Below are positions 62,189 to 64,000 of a DNA stretch of 64,000 nt, in pieces. The stretch comes from Bursaphelenchus xylophilus. Taxonomy: Eukaryota > Nematoda > Chromadorea > Rhabditida > Aphelenchoididae. The stretch covers positions 4,464,001 to 4,528,000 of the forward strand of contig CAJFCV020000004.1 in the NCBI GenBank assembly GCA_904066235.2, given 5' to 3'. How positions within the stretch are numbered: position 1 is the stretch's first letter; each line of letters starts with the position of its first letter. Made by a program: the position numbers and the translations under genes. The notes under the pieces were generated by a model, which saw only the letters and a list, made by a program, of their open reading frames with translations, had not been told where the DNA came from and did not search any database.

Positions 62189-64000
62189 GTCCGGATACAA
62201 GTAGATGTGCAGGGAAAGACAAGGGCCGAGATCCGTTGACTGTTCGACATTCCGTCACAAATTTATTTCGGTTTCCTCTTCGCTCGGCTGTGCAAATATG
62301 CGGGACAATCGACGGCCGAGGTACAACGACAAGTCGACAGTCTGCATTCAAAGGCCATTGTTTTTGTCCAGCTGATGAAGAGAAGGATGGGCTTTATTAC
62401 GTGAAGCACGTTGGGGGACATGGACTATATTCCAATTGCTGGTTGGGCGGGAGAAAAAAATGAGATGGCTAGCTGGGAGCTGAGAGGATAAAGAAGAGGA
62501 GCTGACCGCTGCGAATTGTGGGGTTTGAAGCCGAGGAACAAAGATACGATGGGGCCAAAAAGTCCACATTTGATTTGTAAATAATACAGTCTTTTCTGAC
62601 CGATCCTACGGAAATAAACCTTCTTTTCCATCAAAAAAATAATCTTTTTCCGTGAGCAAAATCCAACTTTCTGATTTTTTGGGCATTTCTGTGGACCAAC
62701 ATTTAAAGATCAAGTGTAAAACAGTAGAGGGCAAAAAAAATTGGATGAGAGGCGGCTCTGACCATTAAATATCTTGGTCACACCCGAAAAGTATGACCTA
62801 GACCTTGTAGTAAATGATCTATAGCTGGTCTAGAACGCGAGGTAAAATTTAAGGAAATCTGAACGCCAAGATTTAAAGATCCTCCTCTTACAATTAAATC
62901 TAGACTTTGAACTGACCAAGTTTTCATCTCAAACAGACATGTTTGTGTCCCCGCAGGTTGTCGATGCAATGGAGATCAGATATGTAAATATATGTTTTCT
63001 ATCTATTTACAGCTCTTTTAAAAGCTGTTGTGAGTTCGATAATCAAGCGTGATTGGAAGAGGAACATCTTGTCGGAAAACAACCCAATTGTGTTTCCATT
63101 TGTCGCCAGTTGCAACTTTGGTCCTTTGATAACGTCGGCGACAGAAGTCATCAATTAAAATATCTCTGCCGATAACGAAACTTGAAGCCCCATTTTGTCC
63201 ATCTCCTCTTTTGTCACCTTTAAATTTTATTTTTGTATTACACAGTTGCAATTAGCACACATTTCCAACAGATTTTGTCTGCAAAATAAAGTTTTGACAC
63301 TTTAAAAGCGAGAGCAGAAACATAACTCTTGCAATTCTTATCGGGAAAAGAGTGTGGCGCCACTCCATGGAACGGTCCGCCCCTCCCAAAAGGAACTCTT
63401 ATTGCGATGTTCGGAGAGAGAGAAATCTATCACAGAAATTCACAGGGAATTCAGCGGTATTTTAGGGGGTACTGTTTTTAAAACTCACGTAAATTCGCGA
63501 CAGTTTGGAGGGGTTTTTGGAACTTTTTTGGGGTTATTATTGGATGCGAAGCAAATACTTTGTGCCTCAGATGATATAGAATTTATTGAAAATGTATAGA
63601 AGACACTTCGAAGAGCATTAGCCGAAAAATAATTTTTTTTAGAGTAAAATCTTTACTTGAAGTTTCAAAGTTTTGCCAATTGTCATCAAGAAACTCTTTA
63701 TAGCCCTTGATGTTTTCATACTTCAATTTTGATTCGAAAAAAGCGTTTTATCGAATTTTTTTGTTTGAAAATTCACAGTCAGTCTTCAATTTGCCCACCA
63801 AAGCCCAAGATTCCATCAAAAGTTACAATGCGCTTGCTCCCTACAGTAATAGATAATCGAATTAATTTCCGATGGTATCTGAATGGACCTCCAAAAAGGA
63901 AAAATTGCAGGAGAATATGACGAAATTTGGGAGAGAAGAATGTAAAGTCCAAAAACACAATTTTTTGTGGAGGATTGGAAGGGATAACTAAAGCTGAAGA
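62189..64000. other. No convincing gene
   Basis: The promoter region of the NAS gene, followed by AT-rich sequence. Short frames (for example near 63354-63599 on the plus strand and 63018-63251 on the minus strand) have no recognisable motif or exon chain. Exons of a gene that continues past the window cannot be excluded. Confidence 0.45.

Overview
The window is nuclear DNA of a free-living or parasitic rhabditid-type nematode. It is AT-rich. Introns are mostly 40-300 bp with GTAAG donors and TTTTAG/TTTCAG acceptors, and several first coding exons sit directly behind an acceptor with no visible upstream exon, as expected for spliced-leader trans-splicing. The gene content is worm-like: an astacin (NAS) protease with EGF, CUB and ShK domains, a DUF229 protein, a LACT-type beta-lactamase-like protein, a meiotic HORMA protein, and a C-type-lectin-like protein. 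I cannot name the species.

Layout. 0-5 kb: the 5' part of a LACT-like gene (minus) and a NEK6/7-like kinase (plus). 5-10.4 kb: gene-poor DNA with a small mariner-type MITE and two dense clusters of the odd palindrome GCACNGTGC. 10.5-12.2 kb: a Pax2/5/8-type paired-box gene, followed by another palindrome cluster and an island of GTCGC motifs up to 13.7 kb. 13.7-24.2 kb: compact genes for a Ser/Thr-rich membrane protein, eIF1A, UBXN6, a NOPCHAP1-like protein, a truncated WASP paralogue, the FTSJ1 tRNA methyltransferase and histone H4. 25.7-30.1 kb: full WASP (wsp-1), with a second in-phase first exon inside its large intron. 30.6-39.9 kb: a double U1-type zinc-finger RS protein, an F-box-like orphan, and a divergently oriented pair (an unknown PH-like/acidic protein and a HORMA protein). 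40-46.5 kb: lectin-like, DUF229 and small secreted genes plus a dead mariner. 46.9-52.5 kb: FIP1, an F-box/WD40 protein and GAR1. 53-56.4 kb: a small four-helix membrane protein whose single 2.9-kb intron holds two transposons. 58.8-62.2 kb: the NAS protease. The last 1.8 kb shows no convincing gene.

Many genes serve RNA and nuclear functions (eIF1A, FTSJ1, FIP1, GAR1, NOPCHAP1-like), and some same-strand neighbours are only about 0.5 kb apart, so small operons are possible. The main unexplained signals are (1) a dispersed motif, TTATATTA-NN-CWTGA, in more than 30 intronic or intergenic places and both orientations; (2) clustered GCACNGTGC palindromes with companion GTCGC motifs flanking the Pax gene; (3) a WASP paralogue that keeps WH1 and the autoinhibitory helix but has lost CRIB histidines and the whole VCA region, next to the intact wsp-1 gene.
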